Shown here: positions 35,596 through 48,521 of the stretch, one piece after another
How positions within the stretch are numbered: the stretch's first letter is position 1
How the letters are laid out: the number at the start of each line of letters is the position of its first letter
Assembly (NCBI GenBank): GCA_037367405.1
Contig: JAZKJV010000389.1
Span: 1,674,001-1,738,000, forward strand
Reading direction: 5' to 3'
DNA from: Ottelia alismoides
Taxonomy: Eukaryota > Streptophyta > Magnoliopsida > Alismatales > Hydrocharitaceae
Length of the DNA: 64,000 bases
Made by a program: the position numbers and the translations under genes
The notes under the pieces: model-generated
Told to the model about the DNA's origin: nothing
The model's input: the letters and a program-made list of their open reading frames with translations, nothing else
The model's database searches: none

Positions 35596-37679
35596 GCATC
35601 ATGTAGGATAAGATAATTGCACTTATTAGATGCATTATTTTATGTTTTTATTTCTTTTATTTAAATAAGTATTTATCTGTTCTAATCATCAATTTTATTG
35701 ACTTTCTATAGGGCCCACTACGTGAGGACAATCTTCTGGAAGACTAAGCAGCCAAGCAGAGCAGAGGCTGGCCCTTCTTTGTAGGTCGGTAGGAGAGAGA
35801 GAGCATGAGAGAAGACCAAGGAGAAGAGTATAGCAAAGTCGCTTTAGTGTAGATTTTATTTTATTTTGTGAGAGAGAGTGACATTTGTAATTTATTGTAA
35901 TAATTAACTCTTTGGACACTCACTGATCCATTTCATCAAGTGTCTGTTCACCTAGGGGTCTGCTCAATTTTTGTAATGTTTCTTATGATTATACTTTTTA
36001 TCCTCCCTAATTTTCTCGTTATTTTATTTTGTTATATGTATTTTTAGTTTTAGCTTTGTTTTCTTTGTTTTGTATGCTTGAATCCTTAGTCTTTGGATTT
36101 TGTTTGGTTGAGCCAGGTAGACTTATGTCCAAATATTTAATAGAATTTTTGTACCTATAGATCATTAGACTAAGTCAAACTAATGAATATATGCTTCCCG
36201 AGTAGAAGTTAAGGATTTGATTATTTCAGCTTGCACACATATAGAATAGGTTTAATTTTATACGTGGATCATCTTGCATGTAGACTGTTGGAGTTTGGTA
36301 TGCATCCCTATCTCTAGCATTCACATTCATTGATTTTCGAGCATCATCTTTTTTGAATTCCTTCCACTATTTCATGGACATAGACAATAAAAGGAATTGG
36401 AAATTCATTAGATATTTTCTTTTTTCAAAAAGATCAAAAAGAGACAACTAATAAAATTGGGACTACTAATTGAACTAAACCCTAAAACTAAACGTAAATG
36501 AAAAATAGAATTGTTTTAGGAGAGTAAAATCCTCATTGTCACATGTACACTCCTGACCGAATGACGCATGTACATATAAGGAATAGAGCTATCAACCATG
36601 GAGTTGTGCCTTAAGTTCTTGGGTTGACTCTTGGGCCATGTTATTGCTGAAAGCACTTGACTCCGACCTTAGACGAAGTGGTCCGATGTTCTGGTAGCTA
36701 TGATACGTCAACTTAAACACGACCACTCTAGGAGAGTACCTGTGAGCTTGTAAATAAATTCTTTGTCAACTAACTCTAAACAAGAAAGATAAAAGGTTGT
36801 ACCTTCACGACCTTCACAGTATTGAGTTGGTGAATTGAGGGGTTTTGATTTGTTTCTGTTTTGTGTGTGTTTTATCATTATGCACATTTGTGCCTTTTTC
36901 TGTTATATCTTGACTAGATTATTATGATCTCCCTGATCCCTACCTTTTAAAAATCAATATGGCTGACTAAAGCACCTTTTATCCGGACTTCCTGAATTTC
37001 TCTCATTCCACTCCAGTCGGTGCACCTCCATTTTATACAGAGGAGTATTACCAGATTTTTCTTTTTGTACATACCCTCCAAAAAACCTACCTTTCAAGAT
37101 GGACCCTCCTCTCAAATGGCCTCAAGGGAAGCCTTCACACCTATTATGCTAGACATTGGATTTTGAGTACCACTCTCCACCATCCCCACCACCACAGTCA
37201 CATTACCCATACACACCCCCACCTGATGCTACACTATTGGATTTTCTTCCCATGGAACTGACTCTTGACTACATGAACTGGCTAGTGGAGAAAATACAGA
37301 AAAGGATAGAGACCCTAACCGAATAGAATAAGAGCCACATTGTCGCTTCACCTTCTGGTGTAATGGAGTCATAAGAGGCCACCCATGGGAGATCACCATC
37401 ACTTAAAATACAAAAAACAGTTAGCAAACCATAAAATTCAAAAAGACAATAATGGGATATGCCTACCCAAGATAGATTGTGAGGAGAGGGCACCTGTGCC
37501 CACACATACACACATTACAGTTCCCACCACCCTTGTACATCCTTCCATTAAGCATTGTATACATGTTGATTCTAACTTCATCCCTAATAAGGAAGAAATA
37601 AAAAATTTAAAAAATGTTATATGAACATGAAGTGGTGGTTTCTATTTAGGTTATTAATGAAGGCCCTCTTCATCAAACC
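35596..37679 (+). other. Leader and gag-region remnant of element D
   Basis: About 2 kb between the primer-binding site and protease. The leader shares landmarks with H (36550-36900 resembles 45400-45850). Around 36960-37330 a gag-like N-terminus may begin ('atggctgactaaagc'), but frames are closed and I cannot recognise the Gypsy capsid core, so most of gag appears deleted. Confidence 0.5.
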
Positions 37680-38313
37680 ATGGACTTTCACATATACCCA
37701 AGAAAAAAGAAGAGATGGCATAGGACTAAGCGCCACATTCTGACCATGGCTACTGCACACTCTATCACCCATCATCTGCCCAATAAGAAAATGGACACTG
37801 GTACACCCTTCATTAGATGTGCCATTTCTGACCACCACTTTGATCACATTCTCCTTGACAGTGGTGGATCGATTATAATACCCTCCTCTCTTGTCAAGAC
37901 ACTCAATCTCAGGCCTCTCAAGAAAACTAGGATGATTTGTCAATTCATTGATCGGTCAATAAAGAGGCCGAATGGTATTTTTGAAAACATTGTCATTTAG
38001 ATCCAGAATATGAGCTACATTGTAAACTTTATCGTATTTCCCATGGAGAACTCCACTCGTAGAGCGCACTCCAATCATTCTGAGCCGACCTTTCCTCACT
38101 ACCGCGAAGGCCATTATTGATTATGGATCTGGAGAGATACGGTTTCGTTCCTATAATGAAAGCATTCTGATTGAGTTGATCAGAATACTCACTAGCACTC
38201 AGAAACCCATCCCTGATGAGAGTGTACCTTTATCAGCCGACTCAGAGGACTATGACCATGTTTTTGAGATCAGAGATATTTTCCACATAATGGATGATAT
38301 CGAGACCCGATAA
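37680..38313 (+). pseudogene. Element D aspartic protease (frameshifted)
   Basis: First part (37680-38000): 'HHFDHILLDSGGSIII' with the DSG active site, then 'RMICQFIDRSIKRPNGIF', which follows the Athila-type protease pattern. After a frameshift the second part (38065-38313) reads 'TPIILSRPFLTTAKAIID', the conserved RPFL flap-side block. It then runs on about 50 codons past the protease ('HVFEIRDIFHIMDD') to a stop. RT would normally follow, but none is present; the next recognisable sequence is the 3' region shared with E. Confidence 0.72.
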
Positions 38314-38840
38314 TTCCCCTTCAAAGGGGAAGACTCGGAAAGCACATGCATTTGTGTTCTTTCTCCTTGTGTGTGGAAAAGTGTCGATGATATCGTAGCA
38401 TTTACACTATAGATACATAACCGTGGAGGGTAGAAAAAGGAGAGACTTCCTAGGCCGAACCAGACCTTACTTCTTCCACTAATGAATTCATACATTTTTA
38501 TTATGAGACCACTGAGGATCTTCACCATGTCGATCTTGATTAGAGTACGTCCGCAATTGACCCCGATACTGAATTGCACCTTGTTAGATCTATACCTCAG
38601 TGGTCGTGCAAGAAGGTAAATTTCTACCTTCTTTATCATTGTATATTCATCACCTTGTATATACTCGCTTTCAATCATTCATTCATTCTACTATTTTCTT
38701 ATCCACCTCGATCTCTGTGTTTTCCTTGCTTAGGATTCGCTTTATCCAAACTAAAGGGGAGGTGGACGAGTCGAGTGTTCTTTCTTCATTCTGTTTCATC
38801 ACTCCTGTTATTTCTTATACATAAGGATCTCTTACCCTAA
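38314..38840 (+). pseudogene. Unknown 3'-region ORF of element D
   Basis: Interrupted reading that aligns with the unknown ORF of element E (61208-61997). D reads 'EDLHHVDLD' then 'LVRSIPQWSCKKVNFYLLY', where E reads 'KNLHCVDPD' then 'ISDLFLNGPAIRFVFDLLD'. The last part is open at 38574-38840 and runs into the first hairpins. I recognise no family. Because it recurs in two separate insertions, it is a genuine part of this element, whether or not it codes. Confidence 0.5.
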
Positions 38841-38933
38841 GTATAGGGGGGGTGATGTTGTCCATTCTCTCATTTTTATCTTTTCGTTTCTTTCCATTAC
38901 GTCACTTTTCTCCTCACTTGTTGATGTTTTGTT

Positions 38934-38970
38934 CTATACTTAGGGATTCTTCACCCTAAGTAAAGGGGGA
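38934..38970 (+). other. Hairpin with G-run (D)
   Basis: Stem CTATACTTAGGG / CCCTAAGTAAAG with one mismatch, 8-base loop, followed by 'ggggga'. Confidence 0.75.
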
Positions 38971-39034
38971 GACTTGCAGAGCTGTTTATTTGTCTATTTT
39001 GACCCTCGGTCATCCCTGACTTATATACAGCCTA

Positions 39035-39070
39035 CTATACTTAGGAGTAGTTGATCCTAAGTATAGGGGG
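39035..39070 (+). other. Hairpin with G-run (D), perfect
   Basis: Perfect 11-bp stem CTATACTTAGG / CCTAAGTATAG with a 10-base loop (39046-39055), followed by 'gggg'. Confidence 0.8.
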
Positions 39071-39195
39071 ATGGTCGACTTCTTATTCTTTGTTTGAATC
39101 GTTGTAGTGTAGACTTTTTTGTACTCAGCACGAGTTATGTCTTCCTTTTTTTCTCTTCATCACTATGAGGATATAGTTCTTCCTATGTATAGGGG

Positions 39196-41021
39196 TTTCG
39201 TATATAGTTATATATACTTTAGCCATTACTTTTACTTTCATATTTATGATATTATGCCACCTATACTACATTGGGTAAGGTTACACAATAAGTCAACTGT
39301 AAAGAATACATTATAAATATGTATAAAATTTTTTTATAAATAAGATTAATAAACCGATATAAAAATGTTTTGCAAAATGATTTGAAAAATGGTTGTAAAA
39401 TGACGTGAAAATCTTTTGAACCCATTTCAAAATGGTTTGTATAATATTTTCAAACCATTGTAAAATATTTTTAAAAATTATTTCAATTATTTAAATAAAC
39501 TCTTTTGAAAAATACTTTGTAAATGTATGGAATAAAGGTTGCAAAAAAATTGAAAAATCTTTCTATGCCTTTGAAAAATCTTTGCAAAATAATGTTCAAA
39601 CTTTGTAAAAGTTTACAAAGTGTTTTTTAAAAACTATTTTCAAAATAAAGTTTTCAAAAAGTTTGTAAAAAATATTTTCAAATTATCTTGGTAATCTTGT
39701 ATATAATTGAGCTAAATAACAACTCTAATCAAATTCTTTATACATAACCTAATAATAAAAACTGACACTTGACTTATGTACCAATTCCTAGTGTGAAATC
39801 TGCACTCAATTCTTGTAAATATACACTCACTCCTATGTAAATATTATAACATACGTCTTTCACTAACCTTTTTAAAAAATACCTACAAATCTAAAAAATA
39901 TACAAAACCTATAAAAATTCTAAAACTTTTTCAAAAATCCACAAAAAGTTCAAAACTAGAAAATAGTTTCACAAAAATATTTTCTTGCATTGCATTACAT
40001 TTGCATTTTTTAGAATGATAATGACAACTAAACAAGTCTAAATAAATTCTAAAGATTGGAGCTTGGTCTAGACCTTAATCCACTTACTTTCAGAGGAACT
40101 TCTTAAGGACTGAAATTGGACTCTTCAAGTCACTCTGACTTAATTCTTTAGGTTCTATGAGACTGTGTTCATGAGTCGATGCAATGTATCTAACTAGAAT
40201 CTTTCAGTTCATCCATAAAACTCTTGAGATAATGGATTGACTTGAGTCCTCGCACTCATCATGTAGCTCAACCAAGATGGATTGTTGAAATATCTGGAAG
40301 TCCAAGTTAGGACGATACTAGGAAGCTTCGTCAAGGGTGGCTCATGAACCATTCTTATGAACTATCGAAACCGATACTCCAACCTCTTGTTTCTCTAGTA
40401 TCATGGACATCTAAAAACTAGAGAATTGATTGAAATAAAGATTCAGAGGAGGAATGGTCTGCTAGCACAATTTTTCTAAGACCCCAAAACATGAGCGGAA
40501 CAAAAGAATTTATATTCGTCGGGGCAAAACAAGAATGTAGAGCAATGTCAAATAGAAATACCTGAAAAAATAAGACTATACCAAATTCTAAAACTTTTGA
40601 TCTTCTTGAAAAGGCCTAATTCCTAGTGGAGAAATGATCACACAGATCGAGCTTCACAAGGAAATGTGACTACATTGGTCCATTTCCACTCATTTTTCCT
40701 TTCTTCTAGCTTCTCCCTTGTTCGTTGTGCACTAGCATGTACCTGAACTCAAAAGGAAATATTCATCTCTCAAAGGACAAGTTATCAGAGGAGGAGACTA
40801 CTTGATAGTTCAGCTACTTGTTTGAGAAGAGCTAACATAACTCACACACATGGTACATGGCATTTCATGATTACGAGAGTATACATTTGAAAGGATGCTT
40901 CTGACTAGTTTGTTGAGCTGAACTGAATAGAGGAACATGGGACCTAATAGTTGTTGTGTCGCAATTCCTAACATGAGTGGTTCCGAACAAACTAATGATC
41001 TAGAGGTCGTAACTAAGCTCT
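39196..41021 (+). other. AT-rich tract and tail of element D
   Basis: 39330-39700 is full of short words such as 'tttgcaaa', 'ttttcaaa' and 'tgaaaaa'. The tail after it aligns with E in reverse (40040-40090 with 59700-59770; 40720-40800 with 58990-59080). D is cut at 41022 by element H before its own polypurine tract and 3' LTR, which are not seen in the window. No coding is supported. Confidence 0.65.
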
Positions 41022-44000
41022 TGATGAATCTTTGATCCATCATCTTAATATATTAATCTTAGCTTGATTCCATGAATAAATCATTAAATAATTGTACCTA
41101 ACTTCAATAATTAAAAAATAAAACTCTTTATAAAATGGACTAATAATGTATATTATTGTTGAAATTAAGTCCACAAAATAATTCAAAATAAAAATAAAAA
41201 AATAAAATAAAGTGTTGAATATTGTTTGTAAATAATCCCGCATAAATACCTAAACTTCCTTGGTTTTTGATCAATTCAACTAACTCCTTTTGACTTAATT
41301 CTTTTTCTAACTTATTTATAAAAATGTATATAAAAATACATAAATAAAAAATAATTGTCACATTGAATAAAAACTTTTAGATCTTAAACCGAAAGGCCAT
41401 AAAGTCCAACTTCTCGGCTAAAGTCATGCTCCGTAGGAACTCCAAATTCATCAAGCTCACTTTTAAAGTTCAAGTTATAAATTTATCTATCTAATGAAAG
41501 TGATTTTATTAAAATCAAAGTTTTTTTTTTGAAAAATGTTGGTTTTAGGATATAATTGTATAATATATATGTACTAATTTGACACTAACATTTTGTGTAC
41601 AAATTTAATCCGTTTTTTCTTTCGTTTTCTATTAATTTCTTTATTGTATATTTTTATAAAGTATATTATTACAAAAATCAAAAAATAATTATTTTACCAC
41701 TGAAAAATAATACAATGTGACTTTGTTTATTGTGTAAATATAATTCTTTCCTCCGTTTTATTTTGCTTTTCCTCATTTATCAAAAATCCCAAAAAAATAT
41801 ATTTGTGTTTGTTTTAATGCTAGTATTTATTTTATTTTATTTTGTAAATTTTTTAATTAAAATTGCAAAAAATAGAAAAACTGTAAAATTTGTGTTTTAA
41901 CTGTTTAAGATGTATTCCAAAAATATTGTGGTGTACATATCTTTTATTTCTCATTTGTGGTATGCTTGAATAATGTAGATCCCATTTGGATCTACATTAT
42001 TCTTGTTGACATTTTTATTTTCTTTTTAAATTTTCTTTTATTATTTTTACTAGTCTACTTTTTGTTTCTTATTTTTTTTTCATTTTTTTCTCTTTCTTTC
42101 CACCAACTTCCATTCTTCCCTATCTCTCCCACTAATTCTCCAAATTCCCCCACCTCTTTTCTGACTCCCACATATTCTTTTTCTTATTCCCTTCTCCTTC
42201 CCCATTTTTCCTTTATCTGCCATTTTCATGTGTGAAAGAGGAGAGATCCCCTTCCATCTCCGGTGAAATCTAAGTATCCAAGAGTCGAGCGATGACCCTC
42301 CAGATCATCGACGTGATCCATAGCTCTCGTGAGCCTTGTTCAGCTTCAGTTCGACGGGTTGCTTGAGTTCAGGTTGCATCCCTTGAGTGATGACTTAGCC
42401 GGAGCATGAGCTCCAACTTCCTCAACATGTACACTTCATTTTCCTTACCCTCTTCTCATTCTCCTTCTTTTTCTTCTTCTTTTTCCTTCTTTCTCTTCTC
42501 TCTTCTATTTCCTTTGTTTCTCTCATACCCTCCTATCCATTTTTTATCTCCTGTTGTGAAAACAAAAAAAGCTAAAAAAAAATAAAAAAGCAAACGAGCA
42601 GCTTCTGCATGACACCACTCGTGCACAACCGTCGTTGCAGCCTACATCGTCGTCGACCACTTGGCCATGCATCGCCTTCAACCATCTCACGTGTGGAGCC
42701 TCCACACCTCCTGCGTGTGGGATGCGTCTTCCCGCCTCATCATTTTCAATATCGCTTTTGCGCCCCTAACCCATAGCCCACTTACCCTTTCTGAGCGAGA
42801 CCATGTGCCTCCTTCAGCCCATTGACGTGCATGGCCACCGTAACACCTGCGTGCAGCCACGTGCTTCCGCCCCTTCATGCTAGCCACAATAGTGCCTTCC
42901 AGTGGCCTGCCTCCAGTCGCCCTTAGCCTTGTGCCACCACACCTACTTTGCGTGGTCGCTCCATCATCCAATCGCCCTTTTGTGCCCCCTAGTTGTCACA
43001 TGTTGTCGCATCCTACGTAGTCATGCACAACCACGATGTCACCGTCTTATGCTAAGCCACCACATCTCAACTGGTCACCTATACCCCGCAGTCGCTACAT
43101 CACCTCACACCTACTGCCCTCCACCTGTGTTGCATCTGCTGCCCTCCACTCACCTCGCATGACCTCTGTCAACCGTCGCCTACATGTTCACGAGCATCAT
43201 GGGTTCCATTTCTTGGAACCCATGATAGGAGGAAGAAGAGGTGAATTTCCTTAATTTCTTATTTGGGAAAATTTCAAAAAGCACCTCGAAGGTATAAGTT
43301 ATTAAAGAAATGTCCTTAGGCATAACCTTTTTTCGTTAAATATTTTACTTTATATTGCAAAGAGAACCTTGTGTTGGAGCATTATTTCAAACCTTTAATT
43401 TTTATCATTTTATTGAACCAAAAATAGCTTTTACTCAACAACTAATTCTCTATCAAATTATATTTGGTTTATAATTTTATGACTTTGCGTTGAATAATTA
43501 AAATTCAGGGATTGAAATACCATAGAATTTTACCCGTTTATGCTTTGAAAATCATATTGAGTCACTACTTACTCCATAAATTCTCAAAACTTTCGATTAT
43601 GTGTTTTTAATTATGCTTGCCCAAATTTTATTGAAAATGGAGGTGTTATGTTCCTGAAATAATTGGTTGGGTGAATTTTTTAATTAATTTTTAGTTTGGT
43701 CTACACATAATATTTTTCTGCAAACTCAAGTCTACTGGATTGCATATTAAAATGTCTATTTGAGATAATTTTATTTGGTGTGCTTTTTTATTAAGATTTA
43801 TTAGGAATTAATTTATTAGATTCACTTTGATTCAGTAAAAAGACATAAAAAATCAAATATTATCAGAAAAATCTAAAAATTTTAATTTAAAGTCATTCAT
43901 CATTTTTGGTATTCTATCCAAGTCTCGTAATTTTTGCATTTTGTTTGCTCACAAAATTTCATAAAAACTCAAAAAATAATTCATTTTTCATTGTTGTGTT

Positions 44001-44410
44001 TTAAACCCAAAAATTCAAAAAAGTACATTTGTGTGCATCAGTGAATTAGGTTTAAAGGAAAAATAATATTCTCCTATCTTGATCTGATGTTGAATAAAAA
44101 ACTAATTGGGCTAAATTGTTTATTTTGCTTAAGAACTTAATTCAATCGCATTTTCGCATTTGCCTTCATATCACATAAAAATTACTAAAATAATCCTCTT
44201 TGAAGCATGCATTAAGTGATCTAGTTTCCACGGTATGTTGTTCCTTTTCCTCTTTGAGTCGACCATGGGGCTTGCCTGGGCTAAAAACACATAAAACTGC
44301 ACTTGCTTGATTGATATATAATTTATTAGTGTGGTTTATTTTTTATTAATTATGGTATCCCAACTACAATAATTTGAATCAATTAATTAGGGTAAATTTC
44401 ATTGTCGTCC
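41022..44410 (+). repeat. 5' LTR of Gypsy element H
   Basis: About 3.39 kb, starting TGATGAATCTTTGATCCATC, similar to the starts of the other Gypsy LTRs. The end is set by the primer-binding site at 44413 and by alignment with solo LTR F in reverse ('ggggcttgcctgggct' near 44268). The exact last base is uncertain by a few positions. A G+C-richer stretch lies at 42600-43210 after a pyrimidine-rich run. It sits in the tail of D. Confidence 0.75.
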
Positions 44411-44412
44411 TA

Positions 44413-44430
44413 TGGCACCGTTGACAGGGA
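44413..44430 (+). promoter_or_regulatory. Primer-binding site of element H
   Basis: TGGCACCGTTGACAGGGA is a worn form of the Athila/Tat-type TGGCGCCGTTGCC site. Confidence 0.75.
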
Positions 44431-46180
44431 GTCAAATGACATAGGTTCATTTTAGAGAACTTAGTGTTAGGTTTTCCACTCTTTTGGGTAGTCTAATTCC
44501 CGATCTTATCTTGTGTATATTTCCTTTATTTTTGTGATTCCTTTTCATTTATTTCCTTTCTCATTTTTTATATATTTTTACATATCTTTTACCTAAATTT
44601 TATCTTTTTGTGCGTGGGCCCGATGGACTTGAAGCAACTGTCTTGAAGCTGACACAACTTGAAGTACATCAAAGTTCGATGACTCATGGAGCAAGCCGAC
44701 TGTTCAGGAGACAAGGAGATTAAATTTATTTTTGAGAGAAATTTAAATTCATTTATTTTCTATTATTAATTTTTTATTATTTTATTGTAATAATTTACAT
44801 AAGCGTACATTTATAGTATCTCTTGTTTGAGAGCTCGCGCGTGTAACAAAGACTAGACACTTATTCTTTCATTGTGTGTGGTTGTGTCGAGAGTAATTCT
44901 CATCTTAAGTGGAAAATTTAGGATAGGTTCACAATAGTGTAACTCAAGTTTGTATGTGCCCCAACATAATTTAGGCCATATTGATCTTAAAAGAGTAATC
45001 ATTTAGAAAGATTCACTAATGAGACACACACAAACACGTACTACTTAGCCAAACTGAAATTTATTTCTTCCCCGCAAATAGTATTTTGTTTAGATGTGGT
45101 TTTCATCGACTTGCATGCATTTAGAGTAGATTTAAAAAATTCGTCTAGCATAACACATGGAGAGTGCTGAGAATTACTATGATTATAACTTCTTCTTAGC
45201 ATTCATCATTGTTTCTCGCTTGCATTCGATTTTCTTATTCCTCCCACTATTTTGTAACCTAACGCTAAAATAAAAGGGATTGAATAGTAGGCATGATTGT
45301 GTGCTCACATTAAATTCAAGTGATAACCAATACTATAAAATTAGGGTTGAATTGAGCAGGTCGATTTACTCAACTTAGGATAAAATGAACACTTGTTTTA
45401 CAGTTGTATAAAGTCCTCCTTGGACACAAGTACTTACCTGCAGACAAAGGTGGTAAGGACGGATCTCTAAGGTCAGAGCCTAATATATGGACTTCCACCT
45501 AAGTCTCTAGGTATGATTCTCACAGATTTTGGGAGCTGCAAGTGGTTGACTTCAACCTTAGAAATATGTTTTGGTTGTCTACACTTGTAAGTTTCTTTTG
45601 AGGTGTGATATTGAACCTAGCATCTAAGGAATATCACTCCATTAAGTAAGAGCTTTCACGACTTCAATTTGACGTAGTAGGAGACTTACTGCATGCTTGT
45701 AAAAGATCAGATTATACTAACTAAAATAGACAATATAAATTCGATCGAACCTTTATGCCCTTCACGTGTGAAGTTGGTTAATCAAAAGGGTTTTGCATTG
45801 TGTTTGAATTGTATGAGTTCGCTCTACACATTTATGTGCACCATATAGCATAGATTCTCCTTGCCTCTCGAATTCATTTACACTCCTTTTTGTTATCGAA
45901 GATGACTAGTTGGGGGTATTTTTTTTAGACTTCGCAAACCCCTTGAATCCTCCAATAAGTACATCTTTCGAGGTACCTTCACTTGCTGGACCTCTGTGGA
46001 ATTATGAATCTCTTGGGTTCGGAATAACTCACTTTGGGGATGGTCACACACTGACCAACCCCTTCCTCTAGTCCCTGTTCACCGAGGAATACCTTCATCT
46101 CAGTGAGGTTGATTTGAGTTCAATATCCTCCTCAAATGTGAACCCTTTTTTATGAAGGTTTCATCCAAGATTCAATTAAG
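44431..46180 (+). other. Untranslated leader of element H
   Basis: 1.75 kb without a supported frame. It shares several landmarks with the leader of D, for example near 45520-45570 and 45780-45850. Confidence 0.55.
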
Positions 46181-47155
46181 ATGCCTACAAAGAAGATATA
46201 CGATGAGGAGGAACAACGTGAGGACCCCATGCGGATGATACTTGCCAAACTTGCCACATCTGAGCAGCAGCATGCTTTGCTTAGAGCTCAGATGGGATAG
46301 TTAAATGTCGGGGTAGATGCACCCATGGACTCTGTGCACAATCCGAGGCAGTATAGAGTGAGGAATTACCTGAGTCCCGTTGAGCTAGAAGTATAGTATG
46401 AATTGAAGCCGCAAATCCCGAACCTGTTCCCACACTTCAATGGGAATGCCACTGAGGAACCCTACACATTCCTAAGGGACGGTGAGCTCATCTGTGCTAA
46501 CCTCAAACTCCCTAGGGTAAGACAAGATTATATTAGGCTTATTGCCCTTCCATTTTCCATGGAAGGCAAAGCATATTACTGGGTAAAGAACATAGAAGTA
46601 ATGGTAACTAAGCGATGGTAAGTACATATGCCTAGTTCGATGACCTATTTCTCAAGAAATTCTACCCTTTGAGTTGAAACAATCAGATGAGGACACGCAT
46701 CGGCCGCTTTTCCCCAGCTCCCTAATGAGCCATTCTGCGAAACCTGAGAACAGTTCAAGGATCTATTGCAGAAGTGTTTGTGTCATGGTTTGGATGACAA
46801 TATCTTGGTCCAATCTCATTTCATCGGTCTCAACCCTGAGGCGCAGGGTTTAATGAATACCACATATGGAGGTAGATACACGTCACAGTGAGCAGATATC
46901 GCCTGAAATGTATTCAAGAAGATGGATGATACAAACCACTCACAGACCGCTAGCAATGTGTATTCTGAGTCCCCTTTCAAATTCTTATCAAAAGGGGGAA
47001 AGAAAGATGTGGTTGATCTCTCACAGGACTTGATTCCTCACATGGGAATTAGTGCAAACAAGATGACAATGGTCGATAAAATCGAAAAGAGGATGAATGA
47101 GATGGATAGTAGTCTCTCCAAGCTTCCAAAGCAGATGGGGGGGGGGGTTATTTGA
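46181..47155 (+). pseudogene. Element H gag (broken)
   Basis: It probably starts at the ATG at 46181 ('MPTKKIYDEEEQREDPMRM'), a polar N-terminus with a stop after about 40 codons. The capsid core follows at 46403-46621: 'KPQIPNLFPHFNGNATEEPY' and 'ALPFSMEGKAYYWVKN', the Athila-type retrotransposon gag pattern. A stop and frameshifts follow. 46922-47155 carries a polar region with 'MVDKIEKRMNEMDS', ending in an 11-G run (47137-47147). No zinc knuckle was seen. Confidence 0.75.
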
Positions 47156-48521
47156 GAAGGTGTCTACGATGAAGATACCTACTGTGACTATATATGTCAC
47201 CCCTTGTCTTTAATGTTCACCATGTACATAAGCAGTCGATGTCAGAGCCTCCCTAAGTGTGGGAGGTCAATGGTGTTTTCTATACACAAAACCATGTCAG
47301 GAAGGGAAGTACAGGGGGCTGACAGTCTTATCAACGTCCCCCGACCTTCTACAACACAAAATTCACCTCCGAACCTCATCCATCACAACACAACCCTGAT
47401 CTTACTACCCCTAGCAGCAGAAGCAATAGTAGCAGTATGACCATCAGGGCCAATACCAAGCATGCCACCGAGGCTCGAATTTTCAGCATCACCCCCAGCA
47501 GCAACAATAATATCAGATTCATCAGGGCCAGTCCTCACAATTTTCTTCACAGTAGCATCCCTTTTCGTTAGACCCTATGGACTTTTAGCATCAAATTTTC
47601 GAGGATCTTCATTCCTATCGGAACGAGATTCAAGACTTGCGGGTGGACGTCAACCTCTTATCCCGATGGCAAGACTAGTAGTCTGCATCATTAACCTGCA
47701 TTCATGCCCATGTTTAGGCTAACCCTAATAGCCTGAACAAGTCTCAACAATGGTATGGTTAGGTGTACTATTCAAACTCCCTTAGATCTGGACAGGAGAT
47801 TCTTTCTGTGATGATGTTAACAATATATCACTCAGGAGCAGAAGGACTGTGGTCATACCTGACCGGAAAAGGGACGTTGAGAGGGATGTCTCTGGAGCTC
47901 GACTTGAGGAGTCTTCAGAGGAAGAGGAGGAGAGGTATCACTTACAGCAGCCTCTTTAGCAAAGAACGAGGAGATCCACTCAGGGGACAAAGAGGAGGAG
48001 GAGGAGGACACGAGTGCAGAAGCAGCAACATGGAGACACCTTAAAGTCTACTGAGGACCTTGTATCTCCGATTGAGGAGGATATACCTTCAACAACTATC
48101 CCCCAACCTGTAGTAGACAATTTAACTTTTAATTCCAAGTTGTATTCAAAAGATTCATGTATGAAGAATTCTGTTTCAACTATTGCAAAGAATGATGTTT
48201 TAGTTTTCAACTTAGATTCTTCATCTTTTGTTTCCCTTGGTTCGATCCCTTTACCATGTGCTCTTACAATAGGAAAGCACAACATGAAAAAGATTCATAA
48301 AGTGACCCAGAAATGACACAGTTTTGTAAGGACAATATTATGGATAAGGTGCCATTTTAGGAGTATGTGGCTAATAATCGTACATTCCAGAAAAACCTTA
48401 AGGTGAGATGCACACCTACTAGGGTTAGCAGGAAGAAACCAGACCCATATGTGAAGACTCATGTCTTATCAGTAGCCACTACCTATTATCTCAAGAATCA
48501 GCAAATTACCAAGGAAAAATA
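47156..48521 (+). other. Unassigned spacer between gag and protease of H
   Basis: Short frames only (for example 48014-48316), none recognised. It probably holds the worn end of gag, including proline- and glutamine-rich sequence. Confidence 0.4.

Larger units (their letters stand above)
38730..39195 (+). repeat. PPT-like hairpin row in element D
   Basis: Five spaced copies of a motif ending CCTAAGTATAGGGGG, most preceded by its own inverted copy. They lie near 38735 (worn), 38815-38852, 38934-38970, 39035-39070 and 39182 (worn). The stem-forming arms and the following G-run look like polypurine tracts. The same row occurs inverted in E. Confidence 0.8.

Noticed and set aside
38820..39070. 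Regularly spaced repeats as a possible CRISPR array
   Set aside because: Spacing is irregular, units are inverted pairs, spacers are similar between D and E, and the context is a plant retrotransposon.
42902..43254. Plus-strand ORFs rich in His, Pro and Ser
   Set aside because: They belong to the G+C-richer part of H's LTR, with no domain.
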